A stretch of DNA of 49,990 bases from Comamonadaceae bacterium (GCA_947450255.1 CANFVA010000004.1:1-49990); one strand, 5' to 3'. Numbered from the stretch's first letter, positions 1-9,099 are shown. Translations and numbers: made by a program. Notes: generated by a model from the sequence alone, not told the origin.

Positions 1-1
1 G

Positions 2-1174
2 GCAGAATATTTCACGCCTTACCTGAATCACTTCACCCTGGAGCCGCAAAACTGCACGGCCTGGGTCAAAGGCGATTTGGCCGAAGTCTGGGCGCCTACG
101 CAAAGCGCCGAAGCCACCCTGAACGAAGCAGCCAAAACCCTGGGCTTGCCGGTGGAAAACGTGACCGTGCACCGGCCCTACCTGGGCGGCGGCTACGGGC
201 GACGCGGCGCATCGCAAGACTATGTGCGCCAAGCGGTGCTGGTCGCCCGCGAGCTGGGCGGCACGCCGGTGCAATTGCTCTGGTCGCGTGAAGAAGATAT
301 GCAGCACGACTTTTACCGGCCCGCAGCGCTCTACCGCCAGCGCGCCGTGGTGGCCAAAGACGGACGCTTGCTGGGCTGGCAGGCGCGCATGGCCTCGCAA
401 TCGATCATGGAAAAAATCCGGCCCGCATCGCTGAAAAACGGGCAGGACCACCAAGCCGCTGAATCCTTTCACGACATGCCCTACCAAGTGGAAAACTTGG
501 ATATGCGCCACGGCATTTGCCAGATCAACGTGCCGGTGGGCTTTTGGCGCTCGGTATTCCATTCGCAAAACCCGTTTGCGCGCGAAAGCTTTTTAGACGA
601 AGTGCTGCACGCAGCAGGCAAAGACGCGCTGCGGGGCCGTTTAGAACTATTGCCTGCGGGCGGGCGCGACCGCAAAGTTTTAGAGGCCGCAGCCCGCCAA
701 GCCAATTGGGGCGCCAAGTTGGCACCGGGGCGCTTCCAAGGCTTGGCGGTGCAAGATGCCTATGGCAGCTTTGCCGCTTGCGTGGTGGAGTTATCGGTGT
801 CCAAGCAAAAAGCCGTCACGCTGCACCGCGTCACCATCGCCGTGGACAGCGGGCATGTCGCCAACGTGGATTCGGCGCGGGCACAAATTGAAGGCAATGT
901 GGTCTACGCCTTGTCCAGCATTTTTATGAACGAAATCAACATCCAGGACGGGCGGGTGACGCAAAGCAATTTGCCCGATTACCCCTTGGCCCAATTACGC
1001 CAAATACCGCTTATCCAGTCGGTGCTGGTGCCCACCGGCGGCGAAGTATGGGGCGGATTCGGCGAGCCGCCCTACGCGCCGATTACCCCGGCCATCGCCA
1101 ACGCGATTGCCGCCGCAACCGGGGTGCGATTGCGTCGCACGCCCTTTAGCCACGACGGATTTTCGCTGGCCTAG
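2..1174 (+). CDS. Molybdopterin-binding oxidoreductase beta subunit (IorB-like), 5' truncated by window edge
   Basis: The reading frame is open from base 2, so the gene starts outside the window; the TTG at 77 is internal. The product is the C-terminal part of a xanthine-dehydrogenase-family molybdopterin subunit of the isoquinoline 1-oxidoreductase beta / aldehyde dehydrogenase type. Visible marks are EPQNCTAWV near the window start (the family's 'E-x-x-x-C-T-A' block), the glycine-rich GGGYGRRG loop that contacts the cofactor, VGFWRSV, and the C-terminal GGEVWGGFGEPP and ITPAIANAI blocks. The partner 2Fe-2S alpha subunit is not in the window and would be expected upstream. Substrate cannot be told from sequence. 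The gene is convergent with the next one. Confidence 0.85.
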   Translation, partial: AEYFTPYLNHFTLEPQNCTAWVKGDLAEVWAPTQSAEATLNEAAKTLGLPVENVTVHRPYLGGGYGRRGASQDYVRQAVLVARELGGTPVQLLWSREEDMQHDFYRPAALYRQRAVVAKDGRLLGWQARMASQSIMEKIRPASLKNGQDHQAAESFHDMPYQVENLDMRHGICQINVPVGFWRSVFHSQNPFARESFLDEVLHAAGKDALRGRLELLPAGGRDRKVLEAAARQANWGAKLAPGRFQGLAVQDAYGSFAACVVELSVSKQKAVTLHRVTIAVDSGHVANVDSARAQIEGNVVYALSSIFMNEINIQDGRVTQSNLPDYPLAQLRQIPLIQSVLVPTGGEVWGGFGEPPYAPITPAIANAIAAATGVRLRRTPFSHDGFSLA

Positions 1175-1242
1175 GAGCCCCTCAGACTTGTGCGTTGTCG
1201 GCTGCAAAGCGGCACCAGCCAGGCAGGTTCCTAGCGTATCGA

Positions 1243-2133
1243 TCAGGCGCGCAAGGTCTTGGCAAAAAAGGCCAGCGTGCGCTCCCAGGCTTGGGCGGCA
1301 GCGGCGCTGTCAAAGCGCGGCGTGGTGTCGTTATTAAAGCCGTGTTGCGTGCCCGGGTAGGTGTGAACTTCCATGCGGACGCCCGCCGCCTTCAAAGCCT
1401 CCTCATAAGGCGGCCAGGCTTTGTTGATGCGGTCATCGATCCCAGCGAAATGCAGCAGGATCGGGGCTTTGACCTTAGCCGCTTCGGTCGCCGCGGGCAC
1501 GTCACCATAAAAGGGCACGGCGGCGGCCAGTTGCGGCAGGCGCGTTGCCAGACGATGCGCCATGCCACCGCCCCAGCAAAAACCCACCACGCCCATAGCG
1601 CCGGTGCCGTCGCTGCGGCTGGCCAGCACACCGGCAGCGGTGACAAAATCTTCCAATGTCTTGGCCTGGTCTAACTGCCCGAACAACTGGCGGGCTTTGT
1701 CCTCGTCGCCGGGATAGCCGCCCAGAGGTGTGAGCGCATCGGGGGCAAAGGCCATGTAACCGGCCAGCGCCAGACGGCGGGCGATGTCTTCGATGTGCGG
1801 ATTGAGGCCCCGGTTTTCATGGGCGACCAGCACGGCGGGCAATTTGCCCGTCACCCCGGCTGGCCGCACCAGGTAGCCGCGCATGGTTCCAGAGCCGTTG
1901 GGCGAGGCGTATTGCAGCCATTCGCTGCGGATGCGGGCGTCGTCTATGGCAACCACCTGGCCCATCGCAAAGTCCGGGCTTAGGGCTGCCAGCAGCCCCA
2001 CTGCCGTGGCGCCACCTACCGCAAACTTTTGCGCCGCTTGTAAAAAGCCGCGCCGGTCGATAGTGCCATGGACGTAGGCATCAAACAGGATTAAAAGTTC
2101 CTGATCAAAGTCCTGGGCGGATTTGCGCTGCAT
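1243..2133 (-). CDS. Dienelactone hydrolase family protein, YghX-like, Tat-exported
   Basis: This is an alpha/beta hydrolase of the dienelactone hydrolase (DLH) family, 296 aa from the ATG at 2133. That ATG has a TTTGGA element 8 bases upstream and is preferred over the TTG at 2145. The N-terminus carries a twin-arginine motif (DRRGFLQ, about residues 26-32) followed by a hydrophobic stretch, as in YghX-type DLH proteins, so periplasmic location is likely. The nucleophile Cys186 lies in GFCWGGG, with Glu106, Asp233/234 and His264 (TQHGF) as the remaining DLH catalytic set. Physiological substrate is unknown. It is divergent from a second DLH gene at 2300. Confidence 0.85.
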   Translation of the reverse strand: MQRKSAQDFDQELLILFDAYVHGTIDRRGFLQAAQKFAVGGATAVGLLAALSPDFAMGQVVAIDDARIRSEWLQYASPNGSGTMRGYLVRPAGVTGKLPAVLVAHENRGLNPHIEDIARRLALAGYMAFAPDALTPLGGYPGDEDKARQLFGQLDQAKTLEDFVTAAGVLASRSDGTGAMGVVGFCWGGGMAHRLATRLPQLAAAVPFYGDVPAATEAAKVKAPILLHFAGIDDRINKAWPPYEEALKAAGVRMEVHTYPGTQHGFNNDTTPRFDSAAAAQAWERTLAFFAKTLRA

Positions 2134-2299
2134 ATTTTTTTCCAAAGAATCGTTGTTTTATGGTGCGTCAACGTACGGGCTTGACCTCTAGGGACCGAGG
2201 CAATATACCGCAGCATCCCCGGACCGAGCCGCTTGGGGCCTGCCTTGTCCCTGCGCCTGGCGGGGAAGCTAAGATCCCAGCTTCACACAGGAGGCTGCG

Positions 2300-2992
2300 A
2301 TGGGAAGCATTGTTGATTTTCAACGGCCTGACGGCAAATCACTGCAGGGCTATTTGGCCGAACCGGCGGGCAATGCCCATGCACCAGCCATCGTCGTTAT
2401 TCAGGAATGGTGGGGCCTTAATGACCAAATCCGTGGCGTGGCCGACCGTTTGGCCAGCGCTGGCTTTCAGGCGCTGGTGCCGGACTTGTACCGCGGCAAA
2501 TCTACCGTCGAGGCAGAAGAAGCGCACCACCTCATGGACGCGCTGGATTTTGGCGACGCCGCCGCGCAAGACATACGCGGTGCGGTGCAATTCCTCAAGG
2601 GCCGCAGCGCCAAAGTCGGCATCACCGGCTTTTGCATGGGCGGCGCGCTGAGCTTGCTCTCGCTGCCCCAATCGCCCGAAATCGACGCCGGCGTAGTCTG
2701 GTACGGCTGCCCGCCGCTGGACTACATCGACGCCAGCAAGATCCGCGCACCCCTGATGGGCCACTGGGCCACGCAAGATGCGTTTTTCAAGATCGAAACC
2801 GTCGATGCTTTAGAAGAAAAATTAGGCGCTGCGCATGTGGATTTTGAATTTCACCGCTACTTAGCGCACCACGCTTTTGCGAACGAAACGGCGGTGGGCC
2901 CCGCGCGCATACCTGCCACGCAATATGACCCGGTCTGGGCGCAGCAGGCCTGGGATCGGACGCTGCGTTTTTTCGGCCGCACCTTGTGCTAA
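2300..2992 (+). CDS. Cytoplasmic dienelactone hydrolase family protein
   Basis: A 230-aa DLH-family enzyme without a signal peptide. Glu36 (VIQEWWG), nucleophile Cys112 in GFCMGGAL, Asp160 and His191 (HHAFAN) form the catalytic set seen in dienelactone hydrolases. Length matches the family core. An ideal Shine-Dalgarno AGGAGG (2289-2294) lies 5 bases before the ATG. DLH enzymes open enol-lactones in chloroaromatic degradation, but no clc/tfd-type genes are nearby, so a general carboxylesterase or lactonase role is as likely. Only 18 bases separate it from the next hydrolase, so the two are probably cotranscribed. Confidence 0.85.
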   Translation: MGSIVDFQRPDGKSLQGYLAEPAGNAHAPAIVVIQEWWGLNDQIRGVADRLASAGFQALVPDLYRGKSTVEAEEAHHLMDALDFGDAAAQDIRGAVQFLKGRSAKVGITGFCMGGALSLLSLPQSPEIDAGVVWYGCPPLDYIDASKIRAPLMGHWATQDAFFKIETVDALEEKLGAAHVDFEFHRYLAHHAFANETAVGPARIPATQYDPVWAQQAWDRTLRFFGRTLC

Positions 2993-3010
2993 ACGCACAC
3001 ATTAAGAGCG

Positions 3011-3742
3011 ATGGCAAATTTTGTACTCGTACATGGCGCCTGGCATGGCGCTTGGTGTTGGCGTCGCGTGGTGAACTTGCTGCAGGCGCAAGGCCATCGC
3101 GTGCATGCGCTCACGCTGACCGGCGTGGGTGAACGGGCCCACCTGCTTTCGCCCGACATCCACCTGAGTACGCATATCCAGGATGTGGTGGCCGCCATAG
3201 ACCACGAGGAGCTGCAAGACGTGGTGCTGGCGGTGCATTCCTACGCCGGCATGGTGGGCACCGGCGTGGCCGACCGCATACCCGAACGGCTGCGCCACTT
3301 GGTTTATGTAGACGCCGTAGTGCCCAAGCCCGGCGAGGCCTGGAGCGCCACCCACGCAAGCAGCACCCGCGAGGCACGCCTGAGTGCGGCGCGCGCTGAC
3401 CCGCTGTATAGCTTTGCGCCGCCTGGCCCCGAACTCTTTGGATTGGCAGGCGAAGACGCCGCCTGGGTGGCGCGCCGCCAAACGCCCCACCCCGGCCATC
3501 CTTACACCGATGTGCTGAATTTTGATCCCGTGCGGGTGGCCCGCGTGCCACGCACCTATATCCACTGCACCCAGCCCACCCTGGCCACCATAGACGCCAT
3601 CTGGCCGCGCGTGAACGACTCCAAGTTTTGGGATGGGCACTGGCTGCCCGGCAGCCGCACCCTGGAGCTGGCCACCGGCCACGACCCGATGATCAGCACC
3701 CCTGTGGAATTGACGGAAATCTTGCTCGCGGCTGCGGCTTAG
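3011..3742 (+). CDS. Alpha/beta hydrolase, EstC/salicylate-esterase-like
   Basis: A 243-aa alpha/beta hydrolase. The oxyanion HG lies at residues 8-9 (LVHGAWHGAWCW), the nucleophile Ser77 in VHSYAG, and the catalytic His224 in ATGHDPM. The N-terminal HGAWHGAW-W pattern and short length are typical of the EstC / methyl-salicylate-esterase (hydroxynitrile-lyase-like) group. It probably cleaves a small ester; the substrate is unknown. It follows the DLH gene by 18 bases and is convergent with the crotonase gene. Confidence 0.8.
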   Translation: MANFVLVHGAWHGAWCWRRVVNLLQAQGHRVHALTLTGVGERAHLLSPDIHLSTHIQDVVAAIDHEELQDVVLAVHSYAGMVGTGVADRIPERLRHLVYVDAVVPKPGEAWSATHASSTREARLSAARADPLYSFAPPGPELFGLAGEDAAWVARRQTPHPGHPYTDVLNFDPVRVARVPRTYIHCTQPTLATIDAIWPRVNDSKFWDGHWLPGSRTLELATGHDPMISTPVELTEILLAAAA

Positions 3743-3802
3743 CGCTCGTTGGATCGACAGCAGCGGTCGCACCGATTCCCCTGAAATACCTGGGCTACAG
3801 AC

Positions 3803-4654
3803 TCAAACGGCAAAACTGCCATGGCGGCCCTGCCCGTCGGCAAAGCGACCGGCGCCTTGCAAGCCCTCGCCTATGCAGGCTTTGCCGCGCAGCCACTCTT
3901 GGTGCAGCGCGTGGTGCAGAGGCAAATCCCATTGCTGGTAGGCGCTCATGCGGTCGGCGTTCATGGTGGCTTGGGGGAAGCCGGCTAGTTGTTCGGCCAG
4001 CGCCAGCGCGGCGTCGAGCGCGCCGCCAGTGGGTACGAGGCGGTTCGCCAGGCCCATGGCCAAGGCTTCGGCGGCCTCTATTTTGCGCCCGGTCAGAATC
4101 AAGTCCATGGCGTGGCCCATGCCGATGAGGCGGGGCAAGCGTACCGTGCCGCCATCGATCAAGGGCACGCCAAAGCGGCGGCAATACACGCCGAAGTAGG
4201 CGTCTTCTTCCATCACTCGCATATCGCACCACAAAGCCAGCTCCATACCGCCTGCAACGGCTGCGCCGCTGACGGCGGCGATGACGGGTTTGGACAACAA
4301 CAGGCGCGAAGGGCCCATCGGGCCAAGCGGCGCGCTGGTGGGTGCGGCCTCGATTTGCGCGCCGGAAAGTGGCTCGAAATCCAAATTCGTCAAGACGCCG
4401 GGGCCGCCCTGGTCGCGGGCCATGCGCGCGCCTGCTTTGAGGTCCCAGCCGGCGCAAAAATGCCCATGGGCGCCGTGGAATACGGCGACTTTGGCGTCCG
4501 CGTCTTCCTCGAAAGCAACAAAAGCGGCATACAAAGCGCGGGCGGTATCGGCGTCGACGGCGTTGCGCACATCGGGGCGCGACAGGGTGATCACAGTAAC
4601 CGCGCCATGGCGACGGCTACTCACTGAGGGGGATGACAAGTCGGAGGGGTGCAT
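3803..4654 (-). CDS. Enoyl-CoA hydratase/isomerase (crotonase) family protein
   Basis: A 283-aa crotonase-fold protein acting on an acyl-CoA thioester. The first oxyanion-hole block is HFCAGWDLKAG (about 65-75) and the second is GAAVAGGMELAL (130-141). Glu138 corresponds to the first catalytic Glu of enoyl-CoA hydratase. The second catalytic Glu position is occupied by Asp167 (VPLIDGG), so the reaction may differ from simple hydration. ATG start at 4654. No other beta-oxidation genes are close. It is divergent from the TPR gene at 4792. Confidence 0.85.
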   Translation of the reverse strand: MHPSDLSSPSVSSRRHGAVTVITLSRPDVRNAVDADTARALYAAFVAFEEDADAKVAVFHGAHGHFCAGWDLKAGARMARDQGGPGVLTNLDFEPLSGAQIEAAPTSAPLGPMGPSRLLLSKPVIAAVSGAAVAGGMELALWCDMRVMEEDAYFGVYCRRFGVPLIDGGTVRLPRLIGMGHAMDLILTGRKIEAAEALAMGLANRLVPTGGALDAALALAEQLAGFPQATMNADRMSAYQQWDLPLHHALHQEWLRGKACIGEGLQGAGRFADGQGRHGSFAV

Positions 4655-4791
4655 GGCTTACTTTCGTGACGGGGCACTTGGTGCGGGGTCTTGAGCGGCA
4701 AAGGCCCTACAAATGGTCAATTTAACAGAGTGGCTTGCAGGCTTTGCAAGCCCTCGGGTAAGCTCGGTAAATCATTTGTTGGAGATCTGCC

Positions 4792-5469
4792 GTGACACGC
4801 TGCTTACACCGCACCCTTGGTCCCATCGTGCGCCTGGCGCTGGCCTTTGCGCTGGGCGCTTTGCAGCTGGTCCATGCGGCCAGTGAAGAAAGATTCAATT
4901 ACCAGCAGGCGCGCAGTGCCCTGGGCCATGGCGAACCGCAGCGGCGTATTCACGGCATGCACCAACTGAGCAAACTAGGGACGGCCAAAGACGCAGAAAT
5001 CGTGTATCCCCTGCTCGATGATGTCCACGCCGAGGTACGGCAAGTGGCGCTGGCGACGGTGTGGCAACTGTGGGGTAAGTCTGGGAACGCGGCCATCGAC
5101 AAGTTGTACCAGGAGGCCTTGGGCCTTCTGCGTGACGGCCAGACGCCCAAGGCGATCAAGGCGTTCAACGACATCATTGCCAAGCGGCCCACATTTGCCG
5201 AAGCCTGGAACAAGCGGGCCACCATTTATTACATGGCCGGCGACTATGAGCAGTCTATGCAAGATTGCGAAAAAGTGCTGGAACTTGTACCCCAGCATTT
5301 CGGTGCCTTGGTGGGCTATGCGCAAATGTTGGCGGAGCGCTCAGAGCCCGAACGGGCGCTGGCGCTGATGGAGCGAGCCAGCAAGGTCAATCCTTATTTA
5401 GCCAATGCGGAATTGATGATGGCGGCCTTGCGCATTCAAATTGAGAACAAACGCAAAAATATGATTTGA
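4792..5469 (+). CDS. Exported HEAT/TPR-repeat protein
   Basis: A 225-aa protein from a GTG start with GGAG at 4781-4784, 7 bases upstream. Residues about 9-30 form a signal peptide ending HAA, so it is probably periplasmic. Residues about 35-95 look like HEAT-type helices (PLLDDVHAEVRQVALATVW). Residues about 103-215 contain three TPR units with the usual A/G/Y spacing (EAWNKRATIYYMAGDYEQSM, then FGALVGYAQMLAERSEPERA). Such proteins are scaffolds; no partner is evident from its neighbours. Confidence 0.75.
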   Translation: MTRCLHRTLGPIVRLALAFALGALQLVHAASEERFNYQQARSALGHGEPQRRIHGMHQLSKLGTAKDAEIVYPLLDDVHAEVRQVALATVWQLWGKSGNAAIDKLYQEALGLLRDGQTPKAIKAFNDIIAKRPTFAEAWNKRATIYYMAGDYEQSMQDCEKVLELVPQHFGALVGYAQMLAERSEPERALALMERASKVNPYLANAELMMAALRIQIENKRKNMI

Positions 5470-5519
5470 TTGTTCACCATCCGCGCGCTGCCACGATGAA
5501 GAATGCAGGCAGACGCTCC

Positions 5520-5927
5520 CTAGGGTTTAACGGTTTCCATCAGCACCTGCCCCGCCAAGCCCGCTTCGCGGTGCACATGGATGTCGGCATAGGCCTTCGA
5601 ACCCGTAATGGCAGCCATGACTTGAAATGAGGGGTACATCATGATCGCAATGTGGTCCCATTGCGCATCCCCACCTCCCACTAACAGGCCGCGCACCTTG
5701 CCGGTGTACACCAGTTTGCCGCCCGCCTCCATGACCATACGCGTCATGGCGCGCCCGTAAATACTGTAGGCCTGCAGGCCGCTTAAGTCACTTGTCCGAC
5801 CATCAGCGTAGACGGCTTTATCGCGGAACTTGAGCAAGTTCAGCATGTAAATCTCGCTGCCATCGTCGCGCGCCAAAGCGGCTTGCATTTGTTGGGCAGT
5901 GGGAATCTGGGCGTTTTCAATCTGCAT
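5520..5927 (-). CDS. DUF1330 domain-containing protein
   Basis: A 135-aa protein with the DUF1330 pattern: YMLNLLKFRDKA near residues 27-38, a middle GGKLVYTGKV strand, and WDHIAIMMYPSFQVM followed by a small alpha/beta end. DUF1330 proteins have a dimeric ferredoxin-like (ABM-type) fold of unknown biochemical role. A strong Shine-Dalgarno (minus-strand AGGAGA, 5935-5940) lies 7 bases before the ATG. It is divergent from the arylsulfatase gene. Confidence 0.75.
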   Translation of the reverse strand: MQIENAQIPTAQQMQAALARDDGSEIYMLNLLKFRDKAVYADGRTSDLSGLQAYSIYGRAMTRMVMEAGGKLVYTGKVRGLLVGGGDAQWDHIAIMMYPSFQVMAAITGSKAYADIHVHREAGLAGQVLMETVKP

Positions 5928-6069
5928 ACAGCTGTCTCCTGGGTGCCCGTCGCGGTCAGGGCATTGATAGGGGCGAGGCCATAATACAAGACACTAATGG
6001 CCGCTTTGGATGGCCGCAGTTGCCCCCTTAGTAGGCCTGCGGCAGGCGATGTTGGACACGGATAAAAAT

Positions 6070-6074
6070 GAGGA
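6070..6074 (+). promoter_or_regulatory. Ribosome binding site deciding the sulfatase start
   Basis: GAGGA lies 8 bases before the ATG at 6083. The in-frame ATG at 6068 overlaps this element and has no good Shine-Dalgarno of its own, so 6083 is the better start. Confidence 0.5.
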
Positions 6075-6082
6075 CACAGACC

Positions 6083-7747
6083 ATGATCAAACGCTTAGCC
6101 CTTGGCTTGTTGGCCTTTTTGTTGTTGGCAGGCGCCGGTTTTTATGCCATCGGTGGCGCCAGCGGTGCCATGCTGCTTTACGTGAAATACGTGCTGCGCA
6201 AAGACTATGGCCCCACGCAAACCGTCAGCTGGCAAGCCGGACCGCCAGAGGCCACCGGCACTGTCGGCAAGCGCCCGCCCAATGTGATTTTGATTGTGGC
6301 CGATGATCTGGGATTCAATGACATCACGCTCAACGGCGGCGGTATTGCAGGGGGCAAAGTGCCCACACCCCACATCGACAGCATCGCCCGTGAGGGCGCA
6401 AATTTCAAGAACGGCTATTCGGCCAACGCCACCTGCGCGCCCTCACGCGCGTCCATGATGACCGGGCGCTATGCCACGCGCTTTGGTTTTGAGTTCACGC
6501 CCACGCCCAAGCAGTTTATGAAGGTGATCACGCACACCAAGCCGCACGAGGGCTGGCCGCAGGCCCTGTACCACGCGGACCGCGAAGGCGAGCTGATTCC
6601 CTACGAAGACATGGGCCTGCCCAGCACCGAAATTACGATCGCCAAACTGATGCAAGGTGCGGGCTACCACACGGTGCATTTGGGCAAATGGCATCTGGGC
6701 GACAGCCCGCAGTTTCGCTCGTATGCACATGGCTTTGACGAGTCCCTCTCGCTGCTGCACGGCGGCTCTATGTTTTTACCCGAAGACAGCCCGAACGTGG
6801 TGAACTCCAAGCAGGACTTTGATCTGATCGACAAATTCCTGTGGGCGGCAGCGCCCTGGGGAATTCGGCATAACGCGGGCGAGGTGTTTCAGCCGCCCAA
6901 GTACATGACGGATTATTTGACCGACGAAGCGGTCAAGGTCGTGCAAGCCAACAAGAACCGGCCTTTCTTTATGTACCTGGCCTATAACGCGCCGCACACA
7001 CCGCTTCAGGCCACACGCGAGGACTATGAGGCGCTGAGTTTTATTGCAGACCACACCCTGCGCGTCTATGCCGCCATGATCCGCTCGCTGGACCGCAATA
7101 TCGGGCGGGTGCTGCAATCGCTCAAGGACCAAGGCGTGGACGACAACACCTTGGTCATCTTCACCAGCGACAACGGGGGCGCCCACTACATCGGCCTGGA
7201 CGGCATCAACTCGCCCTACCGCGGCTGGAAGGCCACTTTCTTTGAGGGAGGTATCCATGTACCTTTCTTTATGCGGTGGCCGGCGGCCATAGCGAAAGGC
7301 ACGCAAGTGACGGCGCCTGTTAATCACTTCGATATTTTTTCGACCGCTGCCGCTGCGGCCGGTCAGGCCGAACCCAAAGACCGGCCTATCGATGGTGTCA
7401 ATCTGCTGCCCTACGCCCAGGGCAAAGTGGAGGGACGTCCGCATCAAAATATTTTCTGGCGCACCGATACCTACCGCGTAGTTCGCTCAGGCGACTGGAA
7501 GTTGCAAGTGTCCGAACACCCGAGAAAAGACTGGCTGTTTGACCTGGCCAAAGACCCGACCGAAAAGAACAATCTTGCCGCCGCCGAACCCGAACGCGTA
7601 GCGCGCATGAAAGCCGATTTGATGGCCTGGGACAAAGCGCAAATCAAACCGATGTGGCCGTCACTAGGCGAAGGCCCGATCGCGATTGATAAGAACCTGC
7701 GCCAGCCTCTTGGCGCAGGGGATGAGTATGTTTTTTACGCGAACTAA
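6083..7747 (+). CDS. Membrane-anchored or exported arylsulfatase (type I sulfatase)
   Basis: A 554-aa type I sulfatase that would remove sulfate esters outside the cytoplasm. A hydrophobic segment (about residues 3-24) acts as an anchor or signal. The metal-binding Asp pair is in IVADDLGFND. The sulfatase signature CAPSRASMMTGRY starts at Cys118, the residue converted to formylglycine, so an FGE-type maturase is needed from elsewhere in the genome. HLGKWHLG and FTSDNGGAH supply further active-site residues. The bulky C-terminal domain is complete. The next gene, an MFS carrier 62 bases on, may move the substrate or product. Which sulfate ester is cut is not visible. Confidence 0.9.
   Translation: MIKRLALGLLAFLLLAGAGFYAIGGASGAMLLYVKYVLRKDYGPTQTVSWQAGPPEATGTVGKRPPNVILIVADDLGFNDITLNGGGIAGGKVPTPHIDSIAREGANFKNGYSANATCAPSRASMMTGRYATRFGFEFTPTPKQFMKVITHTKPHEGWPQALYHADREGELIPYEDMGLPSTEITIAKLMQGAGYHTVHLGKWHLGDSPQFRSYAHGFDESLSLLHGGSMFLPEDSPNVVNSKQDFDLIDKFLWAAAPWGIRHNAGEVFQPPKYMTDYLTDEAVKVVQANKNRPFFMYLAYNAPHTPLQATREDYEALSFIADHTLRVYAAMIRSLDRNIGRVLQSLKDQGVDDNTLVIFTSDNGGAHYIGLDGINSPYRGWKATFFEGGIHVPFFMRWPAAIAKGTQVTAPVNHFDIFSTAAAAAGQAEPKDRPIDGVNLLPYAQGKVEGRPHQNIFWRTDTYRVVRSGDWKLQVSEHPRKDWLFDLAKDPTEKNNLAAAEPERVARMKADLMAWDKAQIKPMWPSLGEGPIAIDKNLRQPLGAGDEYVFYAN
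7696..7719 (+). repeat. Perfect 9-bp hairpin at the 3' end of the sulfatase gene
   Basis: CCTGCGCCA (7696-7704) and TGGCGCAGG (7711-7719) pair perfectly around a 6-base loop inside the last codons. A T6 run starts 11 bases later at 7730. It could act as an attenuator or terminator just before the stop codon, or be a coding coincidence. Confidence 0.35.
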
Positions 7748-7809
7748 GTGGCCCAACAGGCAGCGCTCCGCGATACCGACTCGGCCTCCCCGCTGCTTCA
7801 TAATGGCGC

Positions 7810-9099
7810 GTGACCTTGAGCCCTGAACACCAAAAGTCCGACCTCGCAAACGACGCTGCGGACGCGTCGATAGATTTGGTGGACTCGCCCTACGCTTGGT
7901 TCCGGCTAGGGATTTGCCTGTTGATGATGACCCTGGGCAATTTGGGCATGTGGGTGGTGCCAGTGATTATTCCGGCGGTGCAAGCTGAGTTTGGTATTGG
8001 TCGCGCTGAGTCTGCCCTGCCCTATACCTTGTTGATGATAGGCTTTGGCGCAGGCGGCATTTTGATGGGCCGCATGGCGGACAAATACGGCTTGTTCCTG
8101 CCCCTGGTATTGGCCGCATGCGCGATGGGCCTGGGCTTTGTGCTGGCCTCGATGTCGACCGGCATCGTCGGTTTCGCTTTGGCGCATGGAGTTTTAATCG
8201 GTCTGTTGGGTAGCTCGATTGCGTTTGCCCCATTGATGGCAGACACCGCGCTGTGGTTTGCCAAACGGCGCGGCGTGGCGGTGGCGATATGCGCCAGTGG
8301 CAATTACCTCTCGGGCACCATTTGGCCGCCAGTGATGCAGCACTTCGTTGAAACCCAAGGTTGGCGCCATGCGTATATGGGCGTGGGCTTGTTTTGCGCG
8401 GTGTGCATGCTGCTGCTGTCGCCGCTGCTACGGCACAGGCCCGCTGCGGTCATCATCCCCGCTGCTACCAGCGCGGACGCGCAAGCGCGGGAACTGCCCT
8501 TTGGCTTGTCGCCCGCGCGCGCCACGGTGCTTTTGTGCGTGGCGGGATTTAGCTGTTGTATTGCGATGGCGATGCCGCAAGTGCATATCGTCGCCTATTG
8601 CACTGACCTGGGCTATGGCGCAGCGCGCGGCGCCGAAATGCTGTCACTGATGCTGGCCTGCGGGATTGTCAGCCGTCTGGTATCGGGCGCGATTTGTGAC
8701 CGCATCGGTGCGCTACGCACGCTGCTGCTGGGCTCGTTGTTGCAGGCCAGCGCACTGCTGATGTTTTTGCCTTTCGACGGGCTGGTATCGCTGTACCTGG
8801 TATCGGCCATGTTTGGCCTGTTCCAAGGCGGCATCGTGCCATCCTATACGCTGATTGTTCGGGAGAATTTTTCACCCTCGCAGATCGGCGCGCGGGTGGG
8901 AACGGTGATTATGTTCACCATGCTGGGCATGGCCACCGGGGGATGGATGTCAGGCAAAGTGTTTGACCTGACGGGTTCCTACCACGCTGCATTTTTAAAC
9001 GGCGTGGCCTGGAATGTGCTCAATGTGGGGATCGTGGTGTTCTTGTTGCGCTCCCGCAAGCGCCTTGGCGCACGCATGCAAGGCGACGCTCGCGCTTAA
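7810..9099 (+). CDS. MFS transporter
   Basis: A 429-aa major facilitator with a GTG start and about 12 hydrophobic segments. A soluble N-terminal tail of about 30 residues precedes the first helix. The loop between helices 2 and 3 has the MFS signature (GILMGRMADKYGLF), and the second half repeats it (RLVSGAICDRIGALRTLL). Similarity in style is to monocarboxylate/oxalate-type (OFA/MCT-like) carriers; the substrate is not assignable. It lies downstream of the sulfatase on the same strand, and the two may be cotranscribed. Confidence 0.85.
   Translation: MTLSPEHQKSDLANDAADASIDLVDSPYAWFRLGICLLMMTLGNLGMWVVPVIIPAVQAEFGIGRAESALPYTLLMIGFGAGGILMGRMADKYGLFLPLVLAACAMGLGFVLASMSTGIVGFALAHGVLIGLLGSSIAFAPLMADTALWFAKRRGVAVAICASGNYLSGTIWPPVMQHFVETQGWRHAYMGVGLFCAVCMLLLSPLLRHRPAAVIIPAATSADAQARELPFGLSPARATVLLCVAGFSCCIAMAMPQVHIVAYCTDLGYGAARGAEMLSLMLACGIVSRLVSGAICDRIGALRTLLLGSLLQASALLMFLPFDGLVSLYLVSAMFGLFQGGIVPSYTLIVRENFSPSQIGARVGTVIMFTMLGMATGGWMSGKVFDLTGSYHAAFLNGVAWNVLNVGIVVFLLRSRKRLGARMQGDARA

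Noticed and set aside
3002-3772. 256-aa minus-strand frame
   Set aside because: Antisense to the alpha/beta hydrolase whose catalytic triad is clear.
6776-7447. 223-aa minus-strand frame
   Set aside because: Antisense to the arylsulfatase; no recognisable protein features.
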